Part shown: in pieces, positions 1-8,233 of the stretch
How the letters are laid out: each line of letters begins with the position of its first letter
How positions within the stretch are numbered: position 1 is the first letter of the stretch
Assembly (NCBI GenBank): GCA_019359715.1
Contig: JAHHGS010000117.1
Location: 1 to 36,463, forward strand
DNA: 36,463 nucleotides
Direction: 5' to 3'
Source: Aphanocapsa sp. GSE-SYN-MK-11-07L
GTDB taxonomy: Bacteria; Cyanobacteriota; Cyanobacteriia; Thermosynechococcales; Thermosynechococcaceae
The notes under the pieces: model-generated
The model's input: only the letters and a program-made list of their open reading frames with translations
The model's database searches: none
What the model was told of the DNA's origin: nothing
Translations under genes and position numbers: made by a program

Positions 1-2
1 TG

Positions 3-200
3 ATTACTAAAAATAGCAATGGTGTCACCCTTCAAATCTACATGGTGCTGATTGCATATTTAATTTTAGAGTTAATGGAAATTCCAGCATTTTATGGAAG
101 TCGATTATTAGATAAGTTTCGCTATTTACAATTGGAATTGAGTCGTCGCTGTTCGATTATCCACTGGAGCTACGATTTACTCCCAGGGACGCTGGTCTGA
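3..200 (+). CDS. IS4-like transposase, C-terminal fragment (cut by window edge)
   Basis: The frame is open from the window edge and ends with TGA at 198-200, giving about 65 residues. The peptide begins ITKNSNGVTLQIYMVLIAYL and ends HWSYDLLPGTLV. I recognise this as the tail of cyanobacterial IS4-type DDE transposases, including the hydrophobic LQIYMVLIAYL helix and the ELSRRCSIIHWSYD block. The catalytic part would lie upstream of the window, so I cannot tell whether the copy is intact. Its last 36 bases belong to a 67-bp unit that is immediately repeated downstream, so the 3' end of this element has been rearranged. Confidence 0.7.
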   Translation: MTKNSNGVTLQIYMVLIAYLILELMEIPAFYGSRLLDKFRYLQLELSRRCSIIHWSYDLLPGTLV

Positions 201-298
201 TTTAGTATGAAGTTTTATGTCTGGATTCAACTGGAGCTACGATTTACTCCCAGGGACGCTGGTCTGATTTAGTATGAAGTTTTATGTCTGGATTCAAC
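163..298. repeat. 67-bp tandem duplication
   Basis: The unit beginning ctggagctacgattt at 164-230 is repeated without visible mismatch at 231-297, with one matching base on each side. The first copy covers the last 12 codons and stop of the transposase and about 30 bp beyond it. The second copy lies in non-coding DNA. A perfect repeat suggests a recent event, such as slippage or an aberrant transposition product; that reading is inference. Confidence 0.95.
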
Positions 299-523
299 AC
301 TTCTGCCGCCGCCAGTAACCTTTCGGACTTAACGAATAGGCTCAAACGGTCGAGTGCAACGGGATTGTTAGCTGGCTTCATTTTTAGGTTGGGGCGTACC
401 AGAAAGTTATCTGTGAGGTTCTTGAGTTTGAAGGATGAGCGATCGCAAAATAGTTACAGACGTTGAGTGACGATTTATATTTGACAGAGCAGTATTTTTG
501 TAAATCGACTTAACAGTTTTGAC
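299..523. other. gene-free spacer between transposase tail and mrr
   Basis: The spacer holds one short open frame (284-466) without family resemblance or a good ribosome site, which I treat as chance. A HIP1 site (gcgatcgc) is at 439. A TTGACA hexamer at 481-486 could be a -35 element for the nuclease gene, but I see no convincing -10 at the right distance. Confidence 0.5.
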
Positions 524-1384
524 ATGAAGCGATCTGCTTCCTCAGTTCCAACTTTTGACTCAATGCTTCTGCCCACAATTCAAGCTCTACAAATTTTGGG
601 TGGGTCTGGGACAACTGAGGAGATTTATGAAAAAGTAGTGCAGATTCTCAGTGTTCCTGATAAGGTGCTTGAAATTCTGCATGGCAGTACATCACAAAGC
701 GAGGTTGAATACCGACTTGCATGGAGTCGAACTTATCTGAAGAAGTATGGGCTTTTGCAGAATTCAGCACGCGGTGTATGGTCTTTAGTTTCAACATCCA
801 TCAATCTTGACGATCTTGATCCCAAAGAGATTGTTAAGACCGTTCGAGATGCGGATAAGAATAAGGCTGTATCTTCAGATGTATCAGATGAGGCTGTTGG
901 AGCCATAGAAGCTTTAGAAGAGCTTGCATGGCATCAACAGCTTCATAAAACGTTGCTATCGTTAGATCCGTCTGCATTTGAGCGTCTGGCACAGCGTTTA
1001 CTGCGCGAGTCTGGGTTTATTCAGGTACAGGTTACGGGTAAAGCTGGTGACGGTGGAATTGATGGTGTTGGGATTGCCCGTATCAACGGCTTTTTGAGTT
1101 TTCACGTTCTCTTTCAATGCAAGCGTTATCAGGGTTCAGTAACAGCAGGTCAAATTCGGGACTTTCGTGGCGCAATGCAAGGGCGTACTGACAAAGGCTT
1201 ATTTATCACCACTGGTACATTTACCAGGGACGCAATCAAAGAAGCCACGCGAGATGGAGCACCACCCATCGATCTGATAGATGGTGAACAGTTGGTTCAA
1301 CGATTGAAAGAGTTGGGGCTTGGTGTCAAAATAACAATGATCGAGTCAGTTGAGATCGATACCGATTGGTTCACAAAGATTTAA
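524..1384 (+). CDS. mrr: Mrr-type restriction endonuclease
   Basis: This 286-residue protein has the two-part Mrr layout. Residues ~10-90 form a winged-helix-like DNA-binding region (Mrr_N). Residues ~148-265 form the Mrr catalytic domain of the PD-(D/E)xK fold. Visible catalytic features are FERLAQRLLRESGF (E153), GKAGDGGIDG (D176, D180) and FQCKRY (Q198, K200), the D-QxK form typical of Mrr. The family cleaves DNA carrying modified bases (type IV-like restriction); the specificity of this member is unknown. No methyltransferase or specificity gene is adjacent, so it looks like a solitary defence nuclease. It lies between an IS fragment and a small HNH module, which suggests horizontal acquisition. 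Confidence 0.88.
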   Translation: MKRSASSVPTFDSMLLPTIQALQILGGSGTTEEIYEKVVQILSVPDKVLEILHGSTSQSEVEYRLAWSRTYLKKYGLLQNSARGVWSLVSTSINLDDLDPKEIVKTVRDADKNKAVSSDVSDEAVGAIEALEELAWHQQLHKTLLSLDPSAFERLAQRLLRESGFIQVQVTGKAGDGGIDGVGIARINGFLSFHVLFQCKRYQGSVTAGQIRDFRGAMQGRTDKGLFITTGTFTRDAIKEATRDGAPPIDLIDGEQLVQRLKELGLGVKITMIESVEIDTDWFTKI

Positions 1385-1399
1385 TACGATAGGGGCTAA

Positions 1400-1642
1400 A
1401 TGTTTACAACTCTTAATAAACCATCTTCTCTGATTCATGAAATCCGACTTGAAAAAGTTGGCAATTGGACTTTGTTTAAATTTAGTGAGGCTCTCCAACT
1501 GCGGATGGAGAGCTTTTTAGAAAAGAAAAAAGCCGAGCAAATCACTCCCGACGAAATTGCTGAATTGGATGCGATTGGAGAGTTAGATCGTATTTTTACT
1601 CATATCAACGCAATGCTCGCTGCTCAAAATGTCAATCAATGA
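1400..1642 (+). CDS. small conserved hypothetical protein paired with HNH nuclease
   Basis: This 80-residue, charged, mostly helical protein has no signal peptide or membrane segment. I do not recognise a named domain. It starts 15 bp after the mrr stop, and its last 14 bp overlap the start of the HNH gene in another frame, so the two are very probably translationally coupled. I have an impression of similar small proteins in front of cyanobacterial HNH genes but cannot confirm it here. It could be an accessory or immunity factor for the nuclease, or an unrelated partner; no function is assigned. Confidence 0.7.
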   Translation: MFTTLNKPSSLIHEIRLEKVGNWTLFKFSEALQLRMESFLEKKKAEQITPDEIAELDAIGELDRIFTHINAMLAAQNVNQ

Positions 1643-2081
1643 TGAACTCAAGCAAGCTATTCGAGAGCGTTCTAAATATATCTGCGAGTATTGCCATTCT
1701 CCAGAGCGGTTAAGTGCTAATCGGTTTACCGTTGATCATGTCATTCCAAAATCTTTGGGTGGTTCCAATCAACTGACTAATCTTGCACTTGCCTGCCGTC
1801 GTTGCAATGAGAGGCGCTATAACTTTGTGGCTGGTATTGATCCAGAGACTCAGGAAATTGTTCCTATTTTTAATCCCCGCCAACAGATGTGGGCTGATCA
1901 CTTTGTCTGGCTAAATCAAGGTGTTGTGATAAAAGGAACCAAACCAATTGGTCGTGCAACTTGCCTTCGGCTTGATTTAAATGATACTCGTTATCCAGAG
2001 GAAGATTCTATTCGAGAAACAAGACGGTTTTGGATACAAACCGGATTGCATCCTCCCACAGATGATCCGTGCCAAGATTGA
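1629..2081 (+). CDS. HNH endonuclease family protein
   Basis: This 150-residue protein carries a complete HNH/zinc module near its N-terminus. The zinc pairs are C19-x2-C22 and C56-x2-C59. The catalytic DH pair is D36-H37 in the VDHVIPKSLGG segment, and N51 sits in TNLALACRRCN. Residues 70-150 have no recognised domain but contain an FNPR-x-WADHF segment that I have the impression of seeing in cyanobacterial HNH proteins. The family nicks or cuts DNA in restriction, homing or repair contexts. The gene overlaps the preceding small ORF by 14 bp and follows mrr, so three co-oriented genes form a nuclease cluster. An attC-like palindrome starts 20 bp after its stop. Confidence 0.9.
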   Translation: MSINDELKQAIRERSKYICEYCHSPERLSANRFTVDHVIPKSLGGSNQLTNLALACRRCNERRYNFVAGIDPETQEIVPIFNPRQQMWADHFVWLNQGVVIKGTKPIGRATCLRLDLNDTRYPEEDSIRETRRFWIQTGLHPPTDDPCQD

Positions 2082-2101
2082 AGTAGTGTCGTTGCCAGCC
2101 A

Positions 2102-2187
2102 GCTAACACTGCGTTGGTGCGGACGGGCGAGAGATCTTGATGCTGAGTTTAAGGTTATCTGCCGCCGCTCAATTTTTCCGTTATAGC
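2102..2187 (+). repeat. attC-like imperfect palindrome
   Basis: The arms are gctaac (2102-2107) and gttatagc (2180-2187). Inside them, ttggtgcggacgg (2114-2126) is nearly complementary to ctgccgccgctcaa (2159-2172). A spacer of about 32 bp separates the arms. The R''-L''-L'-R' arrangement, the AAC/GTT ends and the 86-bp length resemble integron attC sites. The fit to RYYYAAC/GTTRRRY is imperfect, and no integrase is in the window. An alternative is an ordinary dispersed palindromic repeat. Confidence 0.5.
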
Positions 2188-2271
2188 GGTACATTGCTTA
2201 TAAGAGGGCAATCCAAGATTTATTTGGGTTCAATGTCTCCGTTGTGAGCAAACCAATCCTGCTTGTAATTA

Positions 2272-2790
2272 GTGAATGTTATCATCTGTCCTGGTGCTCA
2301 TGAGCCGCAATTGACAACAGAGTTTGTCTCTGCCCTAAACTTGACGAGCGCCCCCCAGATTGTCCCGGCGTCCTTGCCAGTTTACTCGCCGCTGCATGTG
2401 TTTGAGTTTTTACAAAGCCACTATCAGTTAACAGAGCCGCTGGTGATAATTGGGTTTAGCGCTGGTGTGGTTGGCAGTATTGGGGCGGCCCAGCGTTGGC
2501 AACAGCACGGGGGTCAGATTCAAGCCTTAATTGCGATCGATGGTTGGGGAGTGCCGTTGTCGGGTCAGTTTCCAATTTATCGGCTCAGCCACGATTGGTT
2601 TACGGATTGGAGTTGCCAATGGTTGGGGGCAACCGAGCAGCGCTTCTACGCTGAGCCGGGCGTTGGACATTTAGACCTCTGGCGATCGCCGACTCAAACC
2701 CCAGGTTGGCAGATCCACGGTCAAGTCCGAACCAAAACCACGGCCAGCCAATTTTTACGTCAGGTATTGCAGCTTGCTCATTCCCTTTGA
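2272..2790 (+). CDS. alpha/beta-hydrolase-like protein
   Basis: This 172-residue protein starts at a GTG; no ATG is available further upstream. The nucleophile-elbow motif GFSAG places the candidate serine at residue 63, followed by IAIDGWG (D90) and GVGHLDLW (H133). The order Ser-Asp-His with this spacing is compatible with a compact alpha/beta hydrolase. The first strand (NVIICPGAH) has the oxyanion-hole position usual in the fold. Substrate is unknown. It is soluble, with no signal peptide. It is convergent with the M16 peptidase gene, with 48 bp between stops. Confidence 0.8.
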   Translation: MNVIICPGAHEPQLTTEFVSALNLTSAPQIVPASLPVYSPLHVFEFLQSHYQLTEPLVIIGFSAGVVGSIGAAQRWQQHGGQIQALIAIDGWGVPLSGQFPIYRLSHDWFTDWSCQWLGATEQRFYAEPGVGHLDLWRSPTQTPGWQIHGQVRTKTTASQFLRQVLQLAHSL

Positions 2791-2838
2791 ATGTCGAGTT
2801 TGGCAAGGGGCTGAAGGTAAGTTCCGGCAAGTAGCCCG

Positions 2839-5490
2839 TTAGCGGGGCGAACCAGCCGTGACGACCATCATTTGATCGGGGTGGATCAGATCCGCGATCG
2901 CCTGATTCACCTGCGCCAGGGTGACTGCGGCCAGTCGGTCTGGGAATTGACGAATTTCTGCCAGCGGCAAACCATAAACTGCATTCGACAAGATCATCCG
3001 GGCGAGGTTGTCTAAGTTCGCCAACTCGACTGGATAGCTGTCGATCAGGGTGCGCTGAGCGGTTGCCAGTTCAGCGGCGCTAATCCCATCCTGGCGCAGT
3101 TGCTCTAGCAGCTTAAGCGTGCTGGCGATCGCCGCTTCTGTATCGGCCGGGTCAGTTTGGATTTGAACCAAAAATGGCCCCGGCTGCTGTCCGGCCGCAA
3201 AATAGCTGTAAATGCCGTAGGTCAAGCCCTGGCGATCGCGAATTTCTGCCCCCAGCCGACTCGACAGCGTATCGCCACCCAAGACTTGGTTCAGCAGTAA
3301 GGCCGCATAAAAGCGAGGGTCATGGCGAGTAATGCCAGGGTAGCCCAAATAGGCCACATCCTGAGATTTGCCCGGCAGGGGGGAATGCAAATAGGTGGTC
3401 GCGGCGGGTAAAGCCACGGCTGGAAACGTTAAGGCAGGGATTTGACGGGGGGATTGCCATTGCCCAAACTGATCTTTGAGCAGCGATCGGGCAGCAGCAG
3501 GGTCAAAATTACCGACCAGGGCCAGCAGGACGGCTGGTGGTCGGTAGAATTGCTGATAAAAGTTGAGCACCTCGGCCCGGCTAATCGCCTGTAGGCTCTC
3601 TAGGGTAGGAAAGCTGGCAAATGGATGGTCTGGTAGGTAAATTGCCTGCTGAAACACCCGCCGCCCCAAGCGCTGCGGGTCATCTAGTTCAATTTGGAGG
3701 TCAGAGAGGGCTTGCTGGCGAGTTAACTCTAGTTGATCGGCTGGAAAAACCGACGCCTGTAGGACTTCAGCCAGGGTCGTCAGTAAAATCGGCAGGTCGG
3801 CGGCCAGGGCGTAGCCATCGATATCTACCCCTTCCCGGTAGGCATTAAAGTCTAGCCCAGCCCCGCAATTTTCCAGCCGCTCAGCCAGAGCGAGGGCATC
3901 GGATTGCCTCGTCCCATTCAGTAAATTTTCAGCCGTGAGGCTAGCCTCACCGGGGCGAGTCAGCGCGTCAAAGCAGTTACCGGCTTGGATGTGCCCAGCC
4001 AGCGTGATCGTGGCCGTACTGGTATCCGGTAACAGCAGCACCCTTAGCCCATTTTCTAAAACAAATAGGTCGGGCAGAGTTTGAGAGGCCGAACTCACCT
4101 GAGCCGGAAATGCTGGTAAATAGCGTCCTACCTCGGCTGGGTCAACGGGTTCACCGGGGCTAAAGTCTTCGCTGGTTTGCAGCCCACCCCCAGGCAAAGC
4201 AGGCTGATCGGCCAGTTCTGTGGGTTCAAACCAGCCAACGGTGCGTTTGGCTGCATCCAAATAGACTTGCGCCACCCGCTGCACGTCTGCGGCACTCACC
4301 GGCTGGATCGCGGCCAAATGGCGATCGCTGTGCTGATAGTCACCCGTAATCAACTGGTCATAGGCGAGCTGGCTGGCCTGGTTATCAAGATCACGGTTTC
4401 TGAGGATGAAGTGGGCTTGCAGTTGGGTTTTGGCTCGCTCTAACTCAGCCAGGCTGACCGGCTGCTGCTGAAGGTCGGTGATCGCGGCTAAAATTGCCTG
4501 TTCAATCTCAGCCAAGGATTGCTCCGGGGCAGCGATCGCCGCAATATCATACCAACCGTGTTCTAGCAGCGTGGCAGCATAGGCCGTCATGCCGCTGGCC
4601 AAGCCAGATTCAACCACGGCTTGGTAAAGCCGCGAACTGCGCCCGCCGCTGAGGATGGTATCCATCACCTCGATCGCGGCATTGTCAGGATGCAAGGCAT
4701 CGGGAAGGGGATAAACTATCTCTAGTAAAAAGGCACTGCCGGGTTCGCGCAGCACAATTGGAGCTGCCGCTGCAAAAACAGGTGGCTGAGTTGCAGTTGT
4801 CAGCGAGAGGGAAATCGGTGGAATTTGACCAAAGGTTTGTTGGACTTGGGCGAGGGCTAGCTCAGTGTCAAAGTCGCCGGTAATCACTAAGACAGCATTA
4901 TTGGGAGCATAATACTGGCGGTAGTAGGTTTGGAGATTATCGAGCCGAAACGCGGCCACATCGGCTCGGCTGCCGCCAACGGGCAACCCGTAGGGGCTAG
5001 CAGGGAAGGCTGCCTGCATCACGGCTCGGCTGAGCCGATATTCAGGGCTGTTTTCGTAGCCCTGGAGTTCGGAAATTACCACCCGTTTTTCGGAGGTCAA
5101 GTGTTCTTCAGTGATCAGGGTATTCACCATCCGATCGGCTTCCAAAGTCAATAGCGCTTCTAGCTTGTTTTGACTGACGGTGCCGAAGTAGGCCGTCATG
5201 TCGTAGCTGGTAAAGGCATTAAAAGCGCTGCCCAAGGCGCTAAACAGCCGCCCAAATTGCAGCGGTCGCTCTTGAGTGCCTTTGAACATTAAATGCTCTA
5301 ACTGGTGGGAGATGCCATTTAAACCCGCCGACTCATTCCGAGAACCGACTCGATACCAAACCTGGACGCTGACGACTGGGGCAGTCCGAATTTCTTTGGT
5401 CAGTACGGTTAAGCCATTCGCTAAGCTGGTTTTCTTGACTCCCGCTGTCAAGGAAGCGTGGCCTGGGTGGGAAGCTGTTTTGAGGTTCAT
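2839..5490 (-). CDS. double-domain M16 zinc metallopeptidase
   Basis: At 883 residues this is two M16 (pitrilysin/insulinase) halves in one chain. The N-terminal half (about 20-440) has the inverted zinc motif H62-QLE-H66 and the third ligand E141 in VISELQGYEN, 75 residues later, so it should be catalytic. The C-terminal half (about 470-883) lacks HxxEH but keeps the paired-domain signature at residues 738-764 (GG..SSRL..EIRDRQGLTY), the R/Y substrate-clamp region of inactive M16B partners. In many bacteria the two halves are adjacent genes; here they are fused. I see no signal peptide. The likely role is processing or degradation of oligopeptides. Confidence 0.93.
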   Translation of the reverse strand: MNLKTASHPGHASLTAGVKKTSLANGLTVLTKEIRTAPVVSVQVWYRVGSRNESAGLNGISHQLEHLMFKGTQERPLQFGRLFSALGSAFNAFTSYDMTAYFGTVSQNKLEALLTLEADRMVNTLITEEHLTSEKRVVISELQGYENSPEYRLSRAVMQAAFPASPYGLPVGGSRADVAAFRLDNLQTYYRQYYAPNNAVLVITGDFDTELALAQVQQTFGQIPPISLSLTTATQPPVFAAAAPIVLREPGSAFLLEIVYPLPDALHPDNAAIEVMDTILSGGRSSRLYQAVVESGLASGMTAYAATLLEHGWYDIAAIAAPEQSLAEIEQAILAAITDLQQQPVSLAELERAKTQLQAHFILRNRDLDNQASQLAYDQLITGDYQHSDRHLAAIQPVSAADVQRVAQVYLDAAKRTVGWFEPTELADQPALPGGGLQTSEDFSPGEPVDPAEVGRYLPAFPAQVSSASQTLPDLFVLENGLRVLLLPDTSTATITLAGHIQAGNCFDALTRPGEASLTAENLLNGTRQSDALALAERLENCGAGLDFNAYREGVDIDGYALAADLPILLTTLAEVLQASVFPADQLELTRQQALSDLQIELDDPQRLGRRVFQQAIYLPDHPFASFPTLESLQAISRAEVLNFYQQFYRPPAVLLALVGNFDPAAARSLLKDQFGQWQSPRQIPALTFPAVALPAATTYLHSPLPGKSQDVAYLGYPGITRHDPRFYAALLLNQVLGGDTLSSRLGAEIRDRQGLTYGIYSYFAAGQQPGPFLVQIQTDPADTEAAIASTLKLLEQLRQDGISAAELATAQRTLIDSYPVELANLDNLARMILSNAVYGLPLAEIRQFPDRLAAVTLAQVNQAIADLIHPDQMMVVTAGSPR

Positions 5491-5751
5491 TCAACTTGCA
5501 AGAATTACAAAAATGAGCGGTTCGATAGCTCTAATCTAGCCTAGACAAGTGATCTAACCGATCGATAGCAATACCCCCTAACCTGAGTCTCTGGCTAGGG
5601 CGATGGTTGGGGTTTAGCGATCGCTAACCGTCAAGAATTGCTAGCCGATCAAGCCCAGCCATTGCCAGCAGAATCCGAAACCACTTCTTTTCCAATCAGT
5701 CGTTATCAAAGGTGCGCTTTTTTGCCCAAACGTGAAACCTCTGTATCCTGT

Positions 5752-6310
5752 GGTTGACATCCTCTCCACCCAACCCTACAGGTATGGGATGGAGATTCCT
5801 TGAGTCACCTCAAAGATTTCCTGCTTCCTGAGCTCTTAACTAGAACACGTTGGTACAAACGATATGCATCTCCCACCGTTGGTTCCCCGTCAAACCGCCT
5901 CCACAGGCAATTTGTTTAACGTCCACTTGGTGCCCCCAAGCCGGACGGATCTGAATGTTTTTTGTCTTGAGAGTTTGCCATGCTTCATGCTTTCTTACGC
6001 AAGCCGCGTCACCTTGAGAATTGCAAGGGCGATATTTCTTCCGCCGGACTAGAAGGGGGAGTGGCATTCCCTGTAATGATTTCAGCGTTTTACCGCTGTG
6101 TTAATTATGCCATCTGATTGCTCGTCTCGTCACTCTACTCTTCCCGTCGCTGTCTTGGACACTTTGCTTAAGCGGGAGAACCCCGACCACCCAAGTGTCC
6201 GCTGTTCCACGCTCCGCTCGGAACTCGACTCTGAGGAGGTTTCAAGGGCTCACGCGCCCTACACCCCCAACCAAGCTTTCAGTTATGGTTGGAGTACTTG
6301 TCGGTTTTAG
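5752..6310 (-). mobile_element. decayed IS200/IS605-type element with terminal hairpin
   Basis: This fills most of an 840-bp gene-free gap. At 5752-5762 the sequence reads ggttgacatcc, followed by a hairpin (tctcca 5763-5768 with tggaga 5790-5795, plus ccc/ggg inside) and attcctt. This matches the end structure I know from cyanobacterial IS200/IS605 elements. On the minus strand, broken frames between about 6067 and 5840 resemble a TnpB-type tail: one frame gives RNIALAILKVTRLA, another DVKQIACGGGLTG. Upstream (6083-6260) are four hairpins: cagcg/cgctg, ggacactt/aagtgtcc enclosing cggg/cccg, gttcc/ggaac and agggc/gccct. No intact ORF remains. Family assignment rests on remembered patterns. 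Confidence 0.5.
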
Positions 6311-6333
6311 ATAGATGATGAATGCGGTAGGCA

Positions 6334-7143
6334 ATGAAACTTTTACTCAGTAACGATGATGGTATTTTCGCGCCGGGGATTCGCGCTCTGGCCAATCGGC
6401 TGGCCGAAGCAGGACATCAGGTGACGGTGGTTTGTCCAGATCGAGAGCGATCGGCAACGGGGCATGGGCTGACACTGTTTGACCCGATTCGGGCCGAAAG
6501 GGTCGAGTCGCTGTTTGAACCAACCGTCCAAGCTTGGGCCTGCTCCGGTACGCCTTCCGACTGCATTAAGTTGGCCTTAGGGGCCCTGCTAGACCAACCA
6601 CCAGATTTTGTCCTGTCTGGGATTAATCAGGGGTCAAACCTGGGCACAGATATTCTTTATTCCGGCACAGTGTCCGCCGCCATGGAAGGAGTGATTGAAG
6701 GCATTCCTAGCCTGGCCTTTAGCTTGGCTAGTTTTACAGTCCAAGAATTTACGCCAGCCGCCCAATTTGCTGAGGATTTGTTGGCGCAGCTCGCGAAGTC
6801 TCCGTTGCCGGAAGCTATGTTGCTCAATGTTAATGTGCCTGCCCTGCCAGCGGCTGAACTGGCTGGGGTCGCGATTACCCGCCAAGGCATTCGGCGCTAC
6901 CACGACGTGTTTCAAAAGCGGATTGACCCCAGAGGCAAAACTTACTACTGGCTAGCTGGCGAAGTCCTTGAAGATGTCGAAGATCTGAGCAATGAACCCT
7001 ATCAAAATTTCTTGACCGATGTTGAGGCGATTCGCAAAAACCTGATAACTGTCACACCGCTTAAGTACAACCTCACCTATGCTGCTGGCTTGGAGGCTTT
7101 AGACAGTTGGCCAACTGTCTCGATTTCCCTACAGCAGTCCTGA
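6334..7143 (+). CDS. surE: 5'/3'-nucleotidase SurE
   Basis: This 269-residue protein starts with the diagnostic [10 protein letters not shown]. The divalent-metal ligands D8, D9, S40 (in [10 protein letters not shown]) and N98 (in [10 protein letters not shown]) are all present. SurE dephosphorylates nucleoside 5'- and 3'-monophosphates and short polyphosphate in the cytoplasm, and is linked to nucleotide pool control under stress. Length is normal for the family. It is followed on the same strand by an MBL-fold gene and ribF. A short TCTTAGA/TCTAAGA palindrome lies in the 160-bp gap after it. Confidence 0.96.
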   Translation: MKLLLSNDDGIFAPGIRALANRLAEAGHQVTVVCPDRERSATGHGLTLFDPIRAERVESLFEPTVQAWACSGTPSDCIKLALGALLDQPPDFVLSGINQGSNLGTDILYSGTVSAAMEGVIEGIPSLAFSLASFTVQEFTPAAQFAEDLLAQLAKSPLPEAMLLNVNVPALPAAELAGVAITRQGIRRYHDVFQKRIDPRGKTYYWLAGEVLEDVEDLSNEPYQNFLTDVEAIRKNLITVTPLKYNLTYAAGLEALDSWPTVSISLQQS

Positions 7144-7306
7144 GCTGATGCAACTCTGATCTGGAATCTGGGGCTGAAATATGGCTAATTTTTGGGTTTA
7201 TTGGCTGATCTTGATGCTTAGCGTCACAATTCTTAGATGATCTCTATCACTTCATTTCTAAGAAGAGCGTGCAAGAATTCAGCTATGCATAACCTGAGTA
7301 GATGCC

Positions 7307-8233
7307 ATGCAAAATCCGTTAACCGTTCGCTTCTGGGGTGTCAGAGGCAGCATTGCTTGTCCGGGATCACACACTGTTCGCTACGGTGGCAATACTCCCT
7401 GTGTTGAGATTCAGGCCGGAGAAGAGCGGCTGATTTTTGATGGCGGTACGGGTTTGCGAGTGCTGGGGCAACATCTGCTGCCGTTGATGCCTCTGGAAGC
7501 GCATTTGTTTTTTAGCCATACCCATTGGGATCATATCCAGGGTTTTCCGTTTTTTACGCCAGCCTTTACGCAGGGCAATCAGTTCAATATTTACAGTATG
7601 CTCAGCACAGATGGTCGCGGCATTCAGAGTCGCTTGCGCGATCAAATGCTGCATCCTAATTTTCCAGTGCCGCTGCAAGTGATGCAGGGCGACTTAAAAT
7701 TTCACGATTTGCCGCTTGGTGAGACGCTGCAAATCAACGATGTGCACGTTGAGTATGCGCCGCTCAATCATCCGGGCGGTGCAACGGGCTATCGCGTTAA
7801 TTGGCAAGGGCTAGCGGTTAGCTATATTACCGATACCGAGCATTTTGCCGATCGCCTGGATGAAAACGTCCTCCAACTCTGCCGCCAAGCTGATCTAATG
7901 ATCATTGATGCGACTTACACTGATGCCGAATACTACGCCGCCGGTAGCAGCAAAGTCGGCTGGGGGCACTCGACATGGCAAGAAGCAGTCAAAGTTGCTG
8001 AGGTGGCTGGGGTAAAGCAATTAGTTCTCTTTCATCATGACCCCCTACACGACGATGATTTCTTAGATCAAGTTGGGCAAGAAGCCAGGCAAGCCTTTCC
8101 GAATACTGTCATGGCCAGGGAAGAAATGTCGCTGCAACTGCGTCCCTTGATCGGTGGGCAATTGCTCTCTCCGCTCAGATCAGAGGGGGTTGCGGCTGGG
8201 CTAGGTATGTCAGAATGGAGGCTGTGTGGATAA
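7307..8233 (+). CDS. MBL-fold metal-dependent hydrolase
   Basis: This 308-residue protein is of the metallo-beta-lactamase fold. The metal motif H71-T-H73-W-D75-H76 is intact. Further ligands are likely in APLNHPGG, SYITDTEH and VLFHHDP. The start VRFWGVRGSIACPG and the pattern FSHTHWDHIQGFPFF are typical of PhnP/phosphodiesterase-like MBL proteins that cyanobacteria and many other bacteria carry; the substrate is unknown. Two residues past the last core motif the sequence becomes low in conservation and runs over the start of ribF by 10 or 19 bp, depending on the ribF start, so the two genes are coupled. Confidence 0.88.
   Translation: MQNPLTVRFWGVRGSIACPGSHTVRYGGNTPCVEIQAGEERLIFDGGTGLRVLGQHLLPLMPLEAHLFFSHTHWDHIQGFPFFTPAFTQGNQFNIYSMLSTDGRGIQSRLRDQMLHPNFPVPLQVMQGDLKFHDLPLGETLQINDVHVEYAPLNHPGGATGYRVNWQGLAVSYITDTEHFADRLDENVLQLCRQADLMIIDATYTDAEYYAAGSSKVGWGHSTWQEAVKVAEVAGVKQLVLFHHDPLHDDDFLDQVGQEARQAFPNTVMAREEMSLQLRPLIGGQLLSPLRSEGVAAGLGMSEWRLCG

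Noticed and set aside
284-466. Open frame of 60 codons after the tandem repeat
   Set aside because: No family resemblance, weak start context, and it begins inside the duplicated unit; treated as chance.
5864-6310. Plus-strand open frames in the gap before surE
   Set aside because: They run opposite to the TnpB-like remnant and have no protein-like conservation; they look like complements of hairpin DNA.
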